A stretch of DNA of 52,114 nucleotides from Candidatus Sulfopaludibacter sp. SbA3 (GTDB taxonomy: Bacteria; Acidobacteriota; Terriglobia; 20CM-2-55-15): contig CAMBFR010000016.1 in the NCBI GenBank assembly GCA_945865815.1, positions 1 to 52,114 on the forward strand, given 5' to 3'. Made by a program: the position numbers and the translations under genes. Of the stretch, positions 1 to 8,591 are shown in pieces. Position 1 is the first letter of the stretch. Every line of letters starts with the position of its first letter. The notes beneath the pieces were generated by a model that worked only from the letters and a program-made list of their open reading frames with translations, was not told the DNA's origin and searched no databases.

Positions 1-1225
1 AGAGCCTCTGGCCGCTGAGACCGGGCATGCGCTGGTCGCAGACAATCACGTCGTATGACCCCTGTTTCAGACGTTCCAGAGCTTTCAGACCCGAACTCGC
101 CACCTCGATGTTTGCCCCATGACGGACGAGCACGTCGAAGATCAGCTCCGTAATGTGAATCTCGTCGTCAATGACCAGAATCGATTTACCACGCAGCGAC
201 TCCCCGCCGCCGGCCGCTGCAGGTCCGCTTTTTTCTTCCTGTACGACTTGAGAAACAGGTAGTTCGAGGGTAAAGGTCGAGCCGCCTCCGTAAGTGCTCC
301 ACGCGTACAACTCTCCGCCGTGATCCTTGACAATTTCAGCGCAAATGCTGAGGCCCAACCCTGTTCCGGAGTTCTTGCCCTTGGTCGTAAAGAAGGGATC
401 AAAAATCTTCGCCATATCGCCGGCGCGGATCCCGCTTCCATTGTCGGTCACCGACAATTGAATGCGCCCTTCCTCCAGGGTGGTTCTGATCTGGATGATG
501 CCGGAGCGCCCTTGAACTTGTGTAATGGCGTCTTCCGCATTGACGACCAGGTTCAGCAATACCTGTTCAATCTGGCTGGGATCGCCGGTGCCCGCAGGCA
601 GATCTTCGGAAAGATCAAGCCTGACGGTGATGTCGTCCACGCTCACTTCGTACTCCCGCAACTGGACAACGTTGCGAACCACGTCGTTGAGACGGAACGC
701 GATGCGCCTCGGCTCGCTTTTCGAGGCGAGGCTCAGAAAGTTCTGAACGATTCTCCCCGCGCGCTCGGACTGCGTGAGGATCACGTCGACCATGCGCCGC
801 GTGGGTGCATCGAGGTCGGACCGAGCAGCCAACTGGGCGTATCCGAGAATTCCAGCCAGCGGGTTGTTCAACTCGTGCGCAACCCCGGACACCAGACGTC
901 CGATGGCGGCCATTTTTTCCATATGAACAATCTGCTGCCGCAATTGAACTTCATTCGTGATGTTGACGGCATAGGCGATCTTCAGGCCCTGGTCGTTCAA
1001 AGGGACTGTCTCGATTTCATATGTTCCTCGACCGAGCACTTCGAGCTCATGCTGAGACAGGTGCTGCAGGTTCTGGGCGCCTGCAAATGTCTCGGAGAAA
1101 CTCGAATTCGCAAGGACGATCGTTCCCTGATCGTCAACAATTGCGACTGGCACTGGAAGTAATGAGAAAAGACTACTGAGGAGTTGTATCGGATCTGCGG
1201 CTCGGCCTGTGCCTTCCCTGGTCAT
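1..1225 (-). CDS. PAS-type sensor histidine kinase with C-terminal receiver domain (3' end outside window)
   Basis: Reading inward from ATG at 1225 gives 408 open residues that run off the left edge. A weak PAS-like region covers about residues 15-95. It is followed by the dimerisation/phosphoacceptor helix with GVAHELNNP (His about 117), the N box (NLVVNAEDA), the G1 box (DNGSGI), the F box (FDPFFTTK) and the G2 box (GTGLGLS), so the kinase core is complete. After a short linker, a receiver domain starts (ILVIDDE, then VIVCDQRMPG with the likely phosphoacceptor Asp) and is cut by the window. No transmembrane segment is visible, so it is probably a cytoplasmic hybrid kinase. GGGAG seven bases before the ATG supports this start. 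The sensed signal is unknown. Confidence 0.88.
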   Translation of the reverse strand, partial: MTREGTGRAADPIQLLSSLFSLLPVPVAIVDDQGTIVLANSSFSETFAGAQNLQHLSQHELEVLGRGTYEIETVPLNDQGLKIAYAVNITNEVQLRQQIVHMEKMAAIGRLVSGVAHELNNPLAGILGYAQLAARSDLDAPTRRMVDVILTQSERAGRIVQNFLSLASKSEPRRIAFRLNDVVRNVVQLREYEVSVDDITVRLDLSEDLPAGTGDPSQIEQVLLNLVVNAEDAITQVQGRSGIIQIRTTLEEGRIQLSVTDNGSGIRAGDMAKIFDPFFTTKGKNSGTGLGLSICAEIVKDHGGELYAWSTYGGGSTFTLELPVSQVVQEEKSGPAAAGGGESLRGKSILVIDDEIHITELIFDVLVRHGANIEVASSGLKALERLKQGSYDVIVCDQRMPGLSGQRL

Positions 1226-1338
1226 GCTTGCACTCCCTTCATGGGGCGTTTTATCTAGAGAAGCGGGGATTCTCCTAGGAGAGCATCTTCTTTGCAAGAG
1301 GAAAATTAGCGGAAAAATACATCTTTTTCAAAGACTTT

Positions 1339-2196
1339 TTAAAGGCGGCAAATGGCCCGTATCGGACACCGCACGCAGTTGACGATATTGAGTTTTTTCG
1401 GGCAGTTTCCGGCTATGCCCAGATGGCAGAGCGCAAAGTCGTATCGGACGGGATCCTCGGAATTCAGCCTGCTCAGGCTCCTCGTTATATCAAGCGCCAT
1501 CGGCCAACCGGGCGTGTGCATGTCAGTCAGCCCGATATAATTCGAAATCCTCGCGATATGAGTATCCAGCGGAATCACCAGTTGCCGCGGCGACGGCTTG
1601 CTCCATACGCCGCAATCGATGCCGTCATCGGGGCGAACCATCCATCGAAGGAACAGGTTGATTCTCTTGCAGGCGCTTCCCTCCGACGGGCGCGGGAATA
1701 GAAACCGCACACCCAGACGCCGCTTCAATTCGCCGCGCGGATAAAATTCCTCGTGACCAAAACCCAGCAGGCGCGCGGAAAATCGCTCGATCCCCGGGCC
1801 GACGTGCGGGTCTTCCTGGTCGAGGCCTGCCGTAAATGCACCCTCAATCGAGCCATAGTTCTCCACCGTGCGCCGGATAATCCAGAACAAGACCGCCAGG
1901 TCGCGGCTGGTGTTGAAACGGTGGTAAAAGCCGCGCAGCCGTTTTGCGTCGCGGCGAATGTCGAACGACGCAATGGCTTCCGCGGGCCGGGGCCCCAGGT
2001 ATCCGAGCGCCTGATTAACGGATCGCAGCACAATTTTCACATTCCCGTAGGCGAATACGGACGCAAGCAGGCCCGCGATTTCGCGGTCTCGCGGATCACT
2101 GTATCGGTGGACAAATTGAACCGGGTCGTTTGAAAGGTGACGCTCTTTTGGAAAAGATTCGATGAAGCTATCGAGATGATGTTTGAGAGAAGACAT
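1339..2196 (-). CDS. TIGR02757 / DUF2400 family protein
   Basis: A 285-residue protein matching the TIGR02757 (DUF2400) family in length and in its opening, with NDPVQFVHRYSDPRDREIAG near residues 24-43. The family is widespread in Bacteroidota and Acidobacteriota and has no established biochemical role. The C-terminus ends in a cysteine cluster spaced C-x8-C-x2-C-x5-C. This closely resembles the C-x6-C-x2-C-x5-C [4Fe-4S] loop of endonuclease III/MutY, and the IPLDTHIARI segment is helix-hairpin-helix-glycosylase-like. A DNA-repair-like fold with an iron-sulfur cluster is therefore a reasonable inference, but not proven. The gene lies alone between the kinase and the FecR operon. Confidence 0.85.
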   Translation of the reverse strand: MSSLKHHLDSFIESFPKERHLSNDPVQFVHRYSDPRDREIAGLLASVFAYGNVKIVLRSVNQALGYLGPRPAEAIASFDIRRDAKRLRGFYHRFNTSRDLAVLFWIIRRTVENYGSIEGAFTAGLDQEDPHVGPGIERFSARLLGFGHEEFYPRGELKRRLGVRFLFPRPSEGSACKRINLFLRWMVRPDDGIDCGVWSKPSPRQLVIPLDTHIARISNYIGLTDMHTPGWPMALDITRSLSRLNSEDPVRYDFALCHLGIAGNCPKKLNIVNCVRCPIRAICRL

Positions 2197-2249
2197 AAAA
2201 ATAGCCGCAAATCCAAACCGGGCAGGCCTGTGGATCTGCGGCTACTATT

Positions 2250-3020
2250 CTAGCGGTTATATTCCAGCGTCGGCTTGCTGCGCTCTACGTTGCTATTCGT
2301 CTGCGAGGCGGGCAGCGGCAACGGATCACTGGGCCGGCTTCCCCGGTCGTTGTCGCGCGCGATGGCGCCAAGCGACGGCGTGGCGGTTCCAGGAATGCCC
2401 CGCGGCGCGTCCTTGCGAACAACCTTCACTACTCGATTCCGCAGAATCGCTTCATCGTTGTTCACAGGCATAAGCGGGTATTCCCCGGGCCTGACGAGAG
2501 TTTTTCTTCCCGGTTCCAAAATGACTTCCCGGTCCGGCAATCCAACACTCTCCACACTGACGAGGCCTTCGAAGACTCGAACCTCGGTAAAGGAAGCATC
2601 GTCGACCGACACTTCAAAGGTCGTGCCACGAACAGCGATAAGGGCCGTCGGCGTTCCAACCTGATAGGGATTGGGTCTTCCGCCGAAGCGCTGAATGTAG
2701 AACCGCACTTTGCCGAGCATGAGGTTGATATAGCCCGTGATGCCCGAATTTCCATACTGCTGCAGAGTGAGCGTCGTGTTTTCGGAAACAACCATATAAG
2801 AACCGTCGGGCAGTTCGAGCATCACTGTACCGCCGGGTCCCGTACGAATGTCGTCTCCTACCTGAACGCCCTGCGTTGAAACGCCGATTGGGTTGAACCT
2901 GGCACTGGCCTTCGCCTTCCATTCAACCGGTCCGTACATTGACGAAACCTTCACGGACGCCTGCGCAAACAGCATCGAAGGCAGCAACAGCAGAAGCAAA
3001 GACAAGACTATTTTTTTCAT
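2250..3020 (-). CDS. Secreted FecR-domain protein
   Basis: A 256-residue protein with a clear signal peptide (residues 1-20, basic start then a leucine-rich core ending in FAQA). A FecR domain follows, recognisable by VGDDIRTGPGG, LELPDGS, and the PTALIAVRGTTFEV core near residues 125-140. The tail is proline and charge rich. In this setting the FecR domain lacks the anti-sigma N-terminal part, so it is a periplasmic or extracellular domain and not a sigma regulator. Its ATG overlaps the stop of the upstream gene (ATGA at 3017-3020), indicating translational coupling. It is the last gene of the CHASE2 kinase / sigma-54 regulator unit. Confidence 0.85.
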   Translation of the reverse strand: MKKIVLSLLLLLLPSMLFAQASVKVSSMYGPVEWKAKASARFNPIGVSTQGVQVGDDIRTGPGGTVMLELPDGSYMVVSENTTLTLQQYGNSGITGYINLMLGKVRFYIQRFGGRPNPYQVGTPTALIAVRGTTFEVSVDDASFTEVRVFEGLVSVESVGLPDREVILEPGRKTLVRPGEYPLMPVNNDEAILRNRVVKVVRKDAPRGIPGTATPSLGAIARDNDRGSRPSDPLPLPASQTNSNVERSKPTLEYNR

Positions 3021-3592
3021 TTCACACCATCGCTCTTATTGAGCAGTACATCACCATCGTGGACTTTGGTCAGCCGCGGCTGGTTAATCGAACGGAAGTC
3101 CATGGTCTCCTGGAACAAGCCAAAGCCGCTCCCGAGGTCCGGCAGAGAATGAACCCGGCGCGATGAGCGCAGTTTTTCGAAAATCTTCGAATTTCGTTCC
3201 TTCTCCGCCGCCATCAGAAACTTCTCCAACGAACGTGCCATCTTGTCCGGATTCATGCCCACAGTCTGCACGAATGATCCCCAGTCGTCACGAGCCTCCC
3301 GGAGGTCGGAAAAGCTCCGCCCTACGGTAGCCTGTATATAGGCCATGGCGGCAATAGCGCCCCAGCTCAAATCATTCTCTATGGCCCATTTCAGTTCGTC
3401 CTCGGTGGTCCGGTACTCGCGCTGAATCAGGCCGGCCAGGCGCACAGGGCCTTCGGCTTCGAGTGAAGCTTCGCGATCCAGCTTTGACATAACGTTTGCC
3501 AGGCCGGCGTCGAACGCAGGACCGTTCTCCGCAAAGGCGGGCAACGCCAAAGCCGCTACCAGTAAACCAAGGACTATGATCCGTCTTTCCAT
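3017..3592 (-). CDS. Small secreted protein of unknown function
   Basis: A 191-residue protein whose ATG at 3592 opens a classical signal peptide (MERRIIVLGLLVAALALPA, cleavage after AFA). A longer reading exists upstream but only re-reads the regulator gene in another frame. The mature part is mainly helical and charged, without a family I recognise. It sits between the sigma-54 regulator and the FecR gene and overlaps the FecR start by four bases, so both are likely exported and co-made. A possible extended -10 (TGTACTAT) lies about 20 bases upstream of the ATG, so the gene may also have its own promoter. Confidence 0.75.
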   Translation of the reverse strand: MERRIIVLGLLVAALALPAFAENGPAFDAGLANVMSKLDREASLEAEGPVRLAGLIQREYRTTEDELKWAIENDLSWGAIAAMAYIQATVGRSFSDLREARDDWGSFVQTVGMNPDKMARSLEKFLMAAEKERNSKIFEKLRSSRRVHSLPDLGSGFGLFQETMDFRSINQPRLTKVHDGDVLLNKSDGVK

Positions 3593-3623
3593 AGCTTTAG
3601 AACCGCAGGGCGGATAGTACACT

Positions 3624-4991
3624 CTAGGCGCCTGAAAAATCAATGCCCAGCCTCTTTGCCTTGCTATAAAGCGTCCGGCGCTCGATACCCAGGATCTCAG
3701 CCGCCTTCTTCTTATTTCCACCGGTTTCCCGAAGGATCCGGATGATGTGCTCCCGTTCCATATCGTCCAGCGAGTTGCCTGCGCCGGCAGGCGATGAGGC
3801 TCCCGCCCCTTCATCGGCTTCGGATTCACCGAACTCCAGTTCCGACGCCTGTATCACGCCGGTATCGTTGAAGGTAATGGCACGCTCAAGCACGTTCCGG
3901 ATCTCCCGGACGTTCCCGGGCCAGTCATAGGCCTTCATCACTTCCAGAGCCTCGCCGGCCAATCTTACGTTCGTGCCAAACTTTTCATTAAAAATCTTCA
4001 GATAGTAGGCGGCCAGCAGCGGGATGTCGGCAACCCGTTCTCTCAAAGCAGGCAAGGATATGGTGAAGACATTCAGACGATGGAAAAGGTCCTCGCGAAA
4101 CTGGTTATTGCGGGTCATTTCGCGCAGGTCCCGATTAGTCGCGGCAACGACGCGAATATCCACCTGAACCGTTTCGTTCGAACCGACCCGCCGGATTTCA
4201 TGTTCCTGAATTACACGCAGAAGCTTTACCTGGAAGCCAAGCGACGTCTCCGAGATTTCATCGAGAAAGACTGTTCCGCCCGTCCCGTTTTCGAAGAGTC
4301 CCTTTCTCGTTCCGGTGGCGCCGGTAAAGGCTCCCTTCTCGTGGCCGAATAATTCGCTTTCCAGCAGCGTCTCGGGAAGAGCGCCGCAGTTGATGACAAC
4401 GAACGGCGCCGATGCGCGGCGGCTGTTCATATGCAGCGCCCGGGCCACGAGTTCCTTTCCGGCCCCGCTCTCGCCCAGGATCAGCACGGGTGATTCGATG
4501 CGGGCGATCTTAGCGAGCTTCTTGTACACCTCGATCATCTTCGGGCTGGTACCGACCATCTCGGTGTCCGGCAGGGTTTCGATCGAATCCGAATCCGCTC
4601 CGGAGACGCGCATTATCCGGAATTTTTCCTCGATCCGATGAATGACGCCGATCATGTCGTCCACGCCGAACGGCTTGCTGATGTAGTCGAACGCGCCGTT
4701 GTGGACGGCGTTCACGGCGGTCTCGAGTGAGCCATGAGCGGTCATGATGACGACTTCGGAGTCGGCATTGATTTCCTTCATGCTCTCGAGCAGGTGAAGG
4801 CCGGAGTCGTCTCCGAGGTAGATGTCACTGACAAGGATGTCGAACCGCTCTTCCTTCATGGCCTGCCGCGCCTGCTTGCCATTCACGGCGATCCGGTGTG
4901 GATACGATTCCATATCGAGAATCGAGTCCATCAATTTGCAGATGGATTTATCGTCGTCGACGACAAGAATCTTCGGTTTGGTACTACTCAT
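3624..4991 (-). CDS. NtrC-family sigma-54-dependent response regulator
   Basis: A 455-residue regulator with all three expected parts. A receiver domain covers residues 1-120 (acidic DDD at 12-14, phosphoacceptor Asp56, Lys106 in SKPF). An AAA+ domain follows, with Walker A GESGAGKE at 173-180, the sigma-54 contact loop GAFTGA at 220-225 and a GNVREIRN motif. A Fis-type helix-turn-helix is at about 410-450 (NKKKAAEILGIERRTLYSK). It should activate sigma-54 promoters when phosphorylated. Its partner is almost certainly the CHASE2 kinase directly upstream, 22 bases away on the same strand. I found no convincing -24/-12 site near the operon, so its targets are probably elsewhere. Confidence 0.95.
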   Translation of the reverse strand: MSSTKPKILVVDDDKSICKLMDSILDMESYPHRIAVNGKQARQAMKEERFDILVSDIYLGDDSGLHLLESMKEINADSEVVIMTAHGSLETAVNAVHNGAFDYISKPFGVDDMIGVIHRIEEKFRIMRVSGADSDSIETLPDTEMVGTSPKMIEVYKKLAKIARIESPVLILGESGAGKELVARALHMNSRRASAPFVVINCGALPETLLESELFGHEKGAFTGATGTRKGLFENGTGGTVFLDEISETSLGFQVKLLRVIQEHEIRRVGSNETVQVDIRVVAATNRDLREMTRNNQFREDLFHRLNVFTISLPALRERVADIPLLAAYYLKIFNEKFGTNVRLAGEALEVMKAYDWPGNVREIRNVLERAITFNDTGVIQASELEFGESEADEGAGASSPAGAGNSLDDMEREHIIRILRETGGNKKKAAEILGIERRTLYSKAKRLGIDFSGA

Positions 4992-5013
4992 TACTTATTG
5001 CTTGATCACCTGG

Positions 5014-7383
5014 TTAATTCGGAATCCAGAGTGTGAACGTGGATCCCTTACCTACCTCGCTCTCCACGAGAACATCGCCTCCGTGGCGTACGGCCACTTC
5101 CCTAACGAAGGCCAGGCCGAGGCCAAACCCACTCTGCGCTTGAGTTTCTTCGTTGCCGCGGCGGTAGAACTTCTCGAATACCTTTGCGCTCTCCTCGGCC
5201 GGAATGCCGCATCCCTGATCGGAGACGGTAAACCGGACGCGGTCATTCCCATTGGCGACCCCGATGCGGACGGTTGTTCCCGGCGCGCTGTACTTGATCG
5301 CATTGGTGACCAGGTTCGTAAGAGCCTGATAGAGGAGCAGCCGGTCCGCGCGAACTTCCGCGCCACCGACATCCTCCAGTTCGACGGAGATCTGCTTCCC
5401 GGCGGCAACCGGACCCACAACACTGACCAGGTCCCTCAGCACCGGCTCGACCTTGAACTCCGTGATCGAAACCTTCTGCCGGCCGGACTCGATATAGGCG
5501 ATATCCAGGAACGATTGAATCAATTGATTGAGCCGGATGCTTTCGTCAACGATTGTTCCCAGGAACTGCTTTCCCTTCTCCTGGACCAGATCATATTTCA
5601 GAAGCATGTCGCTGTACCCGCGTATGGACGTGAGCGGCGTACGCAGCTCATGCGATACCAGTGAGACCATATCGTTCTTCGCCTGGTTTAATTCGAACTG
5701 CGCCGTTGTGTCATGCAGGCTCAGGACGACTCCAATGCGATCGATGGGCGACATTGTCACGTTGTAGTAATTTCTGCCGTTCCGCCCGGGCACGAACTCC
5801 ATGGAAACCGCCTGGCCCCTGGTCAGGACGGAGCCGAACGCGGGAGCAAAAGCACGCCCGTCCAGCAACGACGCAAAATAGTCCGGAGCAAATCCCGGAT
5901 CCTGCGTGAAACCTGAAAGGCGTTTGGCTGCCGGATTCTGGTAGGCTACGCGGCCTGCCGGATCGCTGACGATAATCACGTCCTCGATGCTTGCCAGAAT
6001 CGCGGTATTGAACGACAGGAACCGCACCAGCTCTTCGTTGAAGAAGTCCACCGCGTTAAGTCGCCAGCGGTAGCCGGGATGAGGCGCTGCAAAGAGCGCC
6101 GCCCGGTTCTTCTTGCGTCCCGTGGTCTCGCGCTGATGCGTGTCGATTGCGGCAAGCCAGCCCTCTCGTTCGGGCGATTCGGTTACGCTTTGAAGAACCC
6201 GGTCGCGAGCATTCCATTCGGCGTGCACTGGCGCAACTTCAGCGCCCAGCTTCGATAGTCTCTCGATCTTTTCTTCAAGGTTGCGATTGACGTGCCGCCG
6301 GTTGGCGACTTCAAGGCCAGGCACGGCAACCACGATCGCGGTCCAGAATTGTTCGAAAGGCAACCAGACGTTGAAGTACTGCATCGCAATATAGGACATG
6401 ACAACAACAGCGGGCACGCACAACACCGCAACAGTGAAAAATCGCGGTCCTTCAAAACGCCGGTTCACCCACCAGAGGAAAAATATGCCCGCCGTAAGCA
6501 GCGTCAGGAGAATCGACTGCCGGATCTCGACGATTTCGCTGCCGTCGTACAGAGTTTCAATTGCGTTGGCGTGAATCTCGACGCCGCTCATCTTCTGACC
6601 CGTTCCGCCGAAAGGCGTGAACCACTGATCCTGCAGTCCCGCGGCAGTCGCCCCGATGAGCACGATCTTGTCTTTAAAGGTCCCCTCCGCGGCAACCCCT
6701 TCAAGCACATCGGCCGCAGGTATGTGTTCAAACGTCTTGCTGTCGCCGGCAAACCGGATTTTTACGGGCGTGCTTCGGAAAATCTGCGTCGAGCCGACGG
6801 ATTCCACGAAGTTACCGCGGATTTCCGCGTGCGCCACCTTGAGCGCCTGTATTGCGAAAGCCGGCTGGCCGGTTCCCTGCGCGGTCTTTACCGGCACCAC
6901 CTGCCGGCTGATGCCGTCCAGGTCCGGATCGGCATGGACGTGACCGAGCAGCGCGCTTCCCTGGAGAAATTTCTCGTTCGGCGGACGCCAGCGCGCGCGG
7001 CGCCCAACGCCATCCACCCTCGTCGCCAGGACAATCGCCTTCGAGCCGGAAATCGACGCGGCCAGCGCGGCGTCGGCTTCCTCGGTCGTTTCATCGTCCA
7101 GCAACAGGTCGATCGCGATTGCCCGCGGCGCGTCCATTTCGATTCGATCAATCAGTTTCGCGAGTTTGTCTCGTGACCACGGCCATGCTTCCACGCGGCC
7201 AAGACTGTCATCGTCGATCGCAACAATGACGGTTGGACTCTCCGGGGGAACCGGACCGGCCAGGCGCAGAGTAAAGTCATAGGCGATGAGATCGAGTTGT
7301 ATGAAATACGCGGTCCACCACAACAAAACGATCGTCATGGCGACGAGCAAACTGAGAACTGCGGCTTTAACGAAGGGCCTCAT
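5014..7383 (-). CDS. CHASE2-domain membrane sensor histidine kinase
   Basis: A 789-residue kinase. An N-terminal membrane anchor (about 9-29) is followed by an extracellular CHASE2 domain (about 30-290, with VIVAIDDDSL and PRAIAIDLLLDD). Three membrane helices lie at about 295-380. A PAS domain follows at about 460-550, then a HisKA helix with SHELRTP (His578) and a complete ATPase domain (NLVTNAIKYS, DQGCGIP, GFGLGLAF). CHASE2 kinases sense unknown extracellular cues. The gene heads the minus-strand unit with the NtrC regulator, a secreted protein and a FecR protein. A TATAAT box at 7394-7399 ends 10 bases before the ATG and overlaps the -10 of the divergent efflux operon. Confidence 0.94.
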   Translation of the reverse strand: MRPFVKAAVLSLLVAMTIVLLWWTAYFIQLDLIAYDFTLRLAGPVPPESPTVIVAIDDDSLGRVEAWPWSRDKLAKLIDRIEMDAPRAIAIDLLLDDETTEEADAALAASISGSKAIVLATRVDGVGRRARWRPPNEKFLQGSALLGHVHADPDLDGISRQVVPVKTAQGTGQPAFAIQALKVAHAEIRGNFVESVGSTQIFRSTPVKIRFAGDSKTFEHIPAADVLEGVAAEGTFKDKIVLIGATAAGLQDQWFTPFGGTGQKMSGVEIHANAIETLYDGSEIVEIRQSILLTLLTAGIFFLWWVNRRFEGPRFFTVAVLCVPAVVVMSYIAMQYFNVWLPFEQFWTAIVVAVPGLEVANRRHVNRNLEEKIERLSKLGAEVAPVHAEWNARDRVLQSVTESPEREGWLAAIDTHQRETTGRKKNRAALFAAPHPGYRWRLNAVDFFNEELVRFLSFNTAILASIEDVIIVSDPAGRVAYQNPAAKRLSGFTQDPGFAPDYFASLLDGRAFAPAFGSVLTRGQAVSMEFVPGRNGRNYYNVTMSPIDRIGVVLSLHDTTAQFELNQAKNDMVSLVSHELRTPLTSIRGYSDMLLKYDLVQEKGKQFLGTIVDESIRLNQLIQSFLDIAYIESGRQKVSITEFKVEPVLRDLVSVVGPVAAGKQISVELEDVGGAEVRADRLLLYQALTNLVTNAIKYSAPGTTVRIGVANGNDRVRFTVSDQGCGIPAEESAKVFEKFYRRGNEETQAQSGFGLGLAFVREVAVRHGGDVLVESEVGKGSTFTLWIPN

Positions 7384-7393
7384 GGTGGCGCGT

Positions 7394-7403
7394 ATTATAC
7401 AAT
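7394..7403. promoter_or_regulatory. Bidirectional promoter with overlapping -10 boxes
   Basis: Minus-strand TATAAT (7399-7394) and plus-strand TACAAT (7398-7403) overlap by two bases. They sit 10 and 9 bases before the two divergent start codons (7383 minus, 7413 plus). There is no room for an ordinary leader on either side and no good -35 box, so both transcripts probably begin at or within a few bases of the start codon. Confidence 0.55.
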
Positions 7404-7412
7404 GGGACGCTT

Positions 7413-8591
7413 ATGACGCGCCGTAGCCGACTGATTTTACTTACCGTTGTGGTTGTAGCCGCCGCCGGCGCGACAGCCGGTTATTTCCTTCAGACCGAGC
7501 CGGCCGGCAACGCGCTCCGGGCCTCCGGAACCATTGAAGCCACCGAAGTGGATGTCTCGTTCCAGATCCCGGGAAAGGTTGCCGAAGTCCTGGTCGACGA
7601 GGGCCAGCCGGTCTCAAAAGGTGAAATGCTCGCCCGAATGTCCTCCGGCGAACTGCAGGCGCGGCTCGCTCAAATCCAGGCTTCGCTGGATGCGGTACGG
7701 AGTCAGGCCAGGCAGCAGGAAGCCGGGCTCCGGCTGCGGCAAAACGTCGTGGAGAATCAGATTCAACAGGCGCGCGGCCAGGCCGACGCATCACGTTTTG
7801 TCGTCGATCGATTACGCGAAGGTAGTCGGCCGCAGGAGATCCGGGCTGCCGAAGCGGCGGTTACTCAAGCCGAAGCGGAAGCCGAACGGCGTCGAAACGA
7901 CCTCGACCGGATGACTTCCCTGCTCGAAAGAGGCGCCGCTTCCAGACAGGAATGGGACGCCGTGCGCTCAGGATCGGTTGCTGCCGACAGCGCCCTCACC
8001 GGGGCTGTCGAACGGCTGCGCCTTCTCCGTGACGGCCCGCGCAGAGAGGAAATAGCGGAAGCGGAAGCCCGGGTCCGGGCGGCTGAAGCCGGAGTGGGAA
8101 TCGCCGAAGCCGGCCGCTCGGAAATCGATATTCAACGGCAGGCGATCGAGGCTGCGCGCGCTCGCGAACGTGAATTGCTGGCTCAGCTCGAAGCCGCCGG
8201 GACCCAGCTCGGCTACACCGAGATCACTTCCCCGATCGCAGGCGTCGTGCTCCTCAAAAACGCGGAAAGCGGCGAAGTCGTCAATTCAGGCACTCCCGTC
8301 GTAACCGTGGCGGATATCGACGCGCTCTGGATGAACGTCTACATCCCTGAAACCCAGACCGGGCTGGTGAAGCTCGGACAGTCCGTAAAAGTGAATGTAG
8401 ACTCGTTTCCGGGTGACGTCTTCATGGGCACTGTCACTTTCATTTCTTCGCAATCCGAGTTCACGCCCAAGACAATCCAAACCGAGGAAGAACGCGTAAA
8501 ACTGGTCTACCGGGCGAAGGTTTCAATCGAAAATACGCAGCGAAGACTCAAGCCCGGCATGCCTGCCGACGCCGAGATTGTTATCAACTAA
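7413..8591 (+). CDS. HlyD/YbhG-type periplasmic adaptor subunit
   Basis: A 392-residue membrane-fusion protein. A single N-terminal anchor (residues 6-26) is followed by a first lipoyl half (VDVSFQIPGKVAEVLVDEGQ, about 47-66). A long alternating Glu/Ala/Arg-rich coiled coil covers about 80-270. The second lipoyl half (YTEITSPIAGVV) and the beta-barrel domain come last. It would bridge the inner-membrane ABC exporter formed by the downstream genes to an outer-membrane channel, as YbhG does in Escherichia coli. Its stop overlaps the next ATG by one base. Probably it starts the six-gene operon and is transcribed from the TACAAT at 7398-7403. Confidence 0.92.
   Translation: MTRRSRLILLTVVVVAAAGATAGYFLQTEPAGNALRASGTIEATEVDVSFQIPGKVAEVLVDEGQPVSKGEMLARMSSGELQARLAQIQASLDAVRSQARQQEAGLRLRQNVVENQIQQARGQADASRFVVDRLREGSRPQEIRAAEAAVTQAEAEAERRRNDLDRMTSLLERGAASRQEWDAVRSGSVAADSALTGAVERLRLLRDGPRREEIAEAEARVRAAEAGVGIAEAGRSEIDIQRQAIEAARARERELLAQLEAAGTQLGYTEITSPIAGVVLLKNAESGEVVNSGTPVVTVADIDALWMNVYIPETQTGLVKLGQSVKVNVDSFPGDVFMGTVTFISSQSEFTPKTIQTEEERVKLVYRAKVSIENTQRRLKPGMPADAEIVIN

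Noticed and set aside
320-1162. Long plus-strand reading frame opposite the first kinase
   Set aside because: The minus strand encodes all histidine-kinase boxes in order; the plus frame has no recognisable domain and is a shadow.
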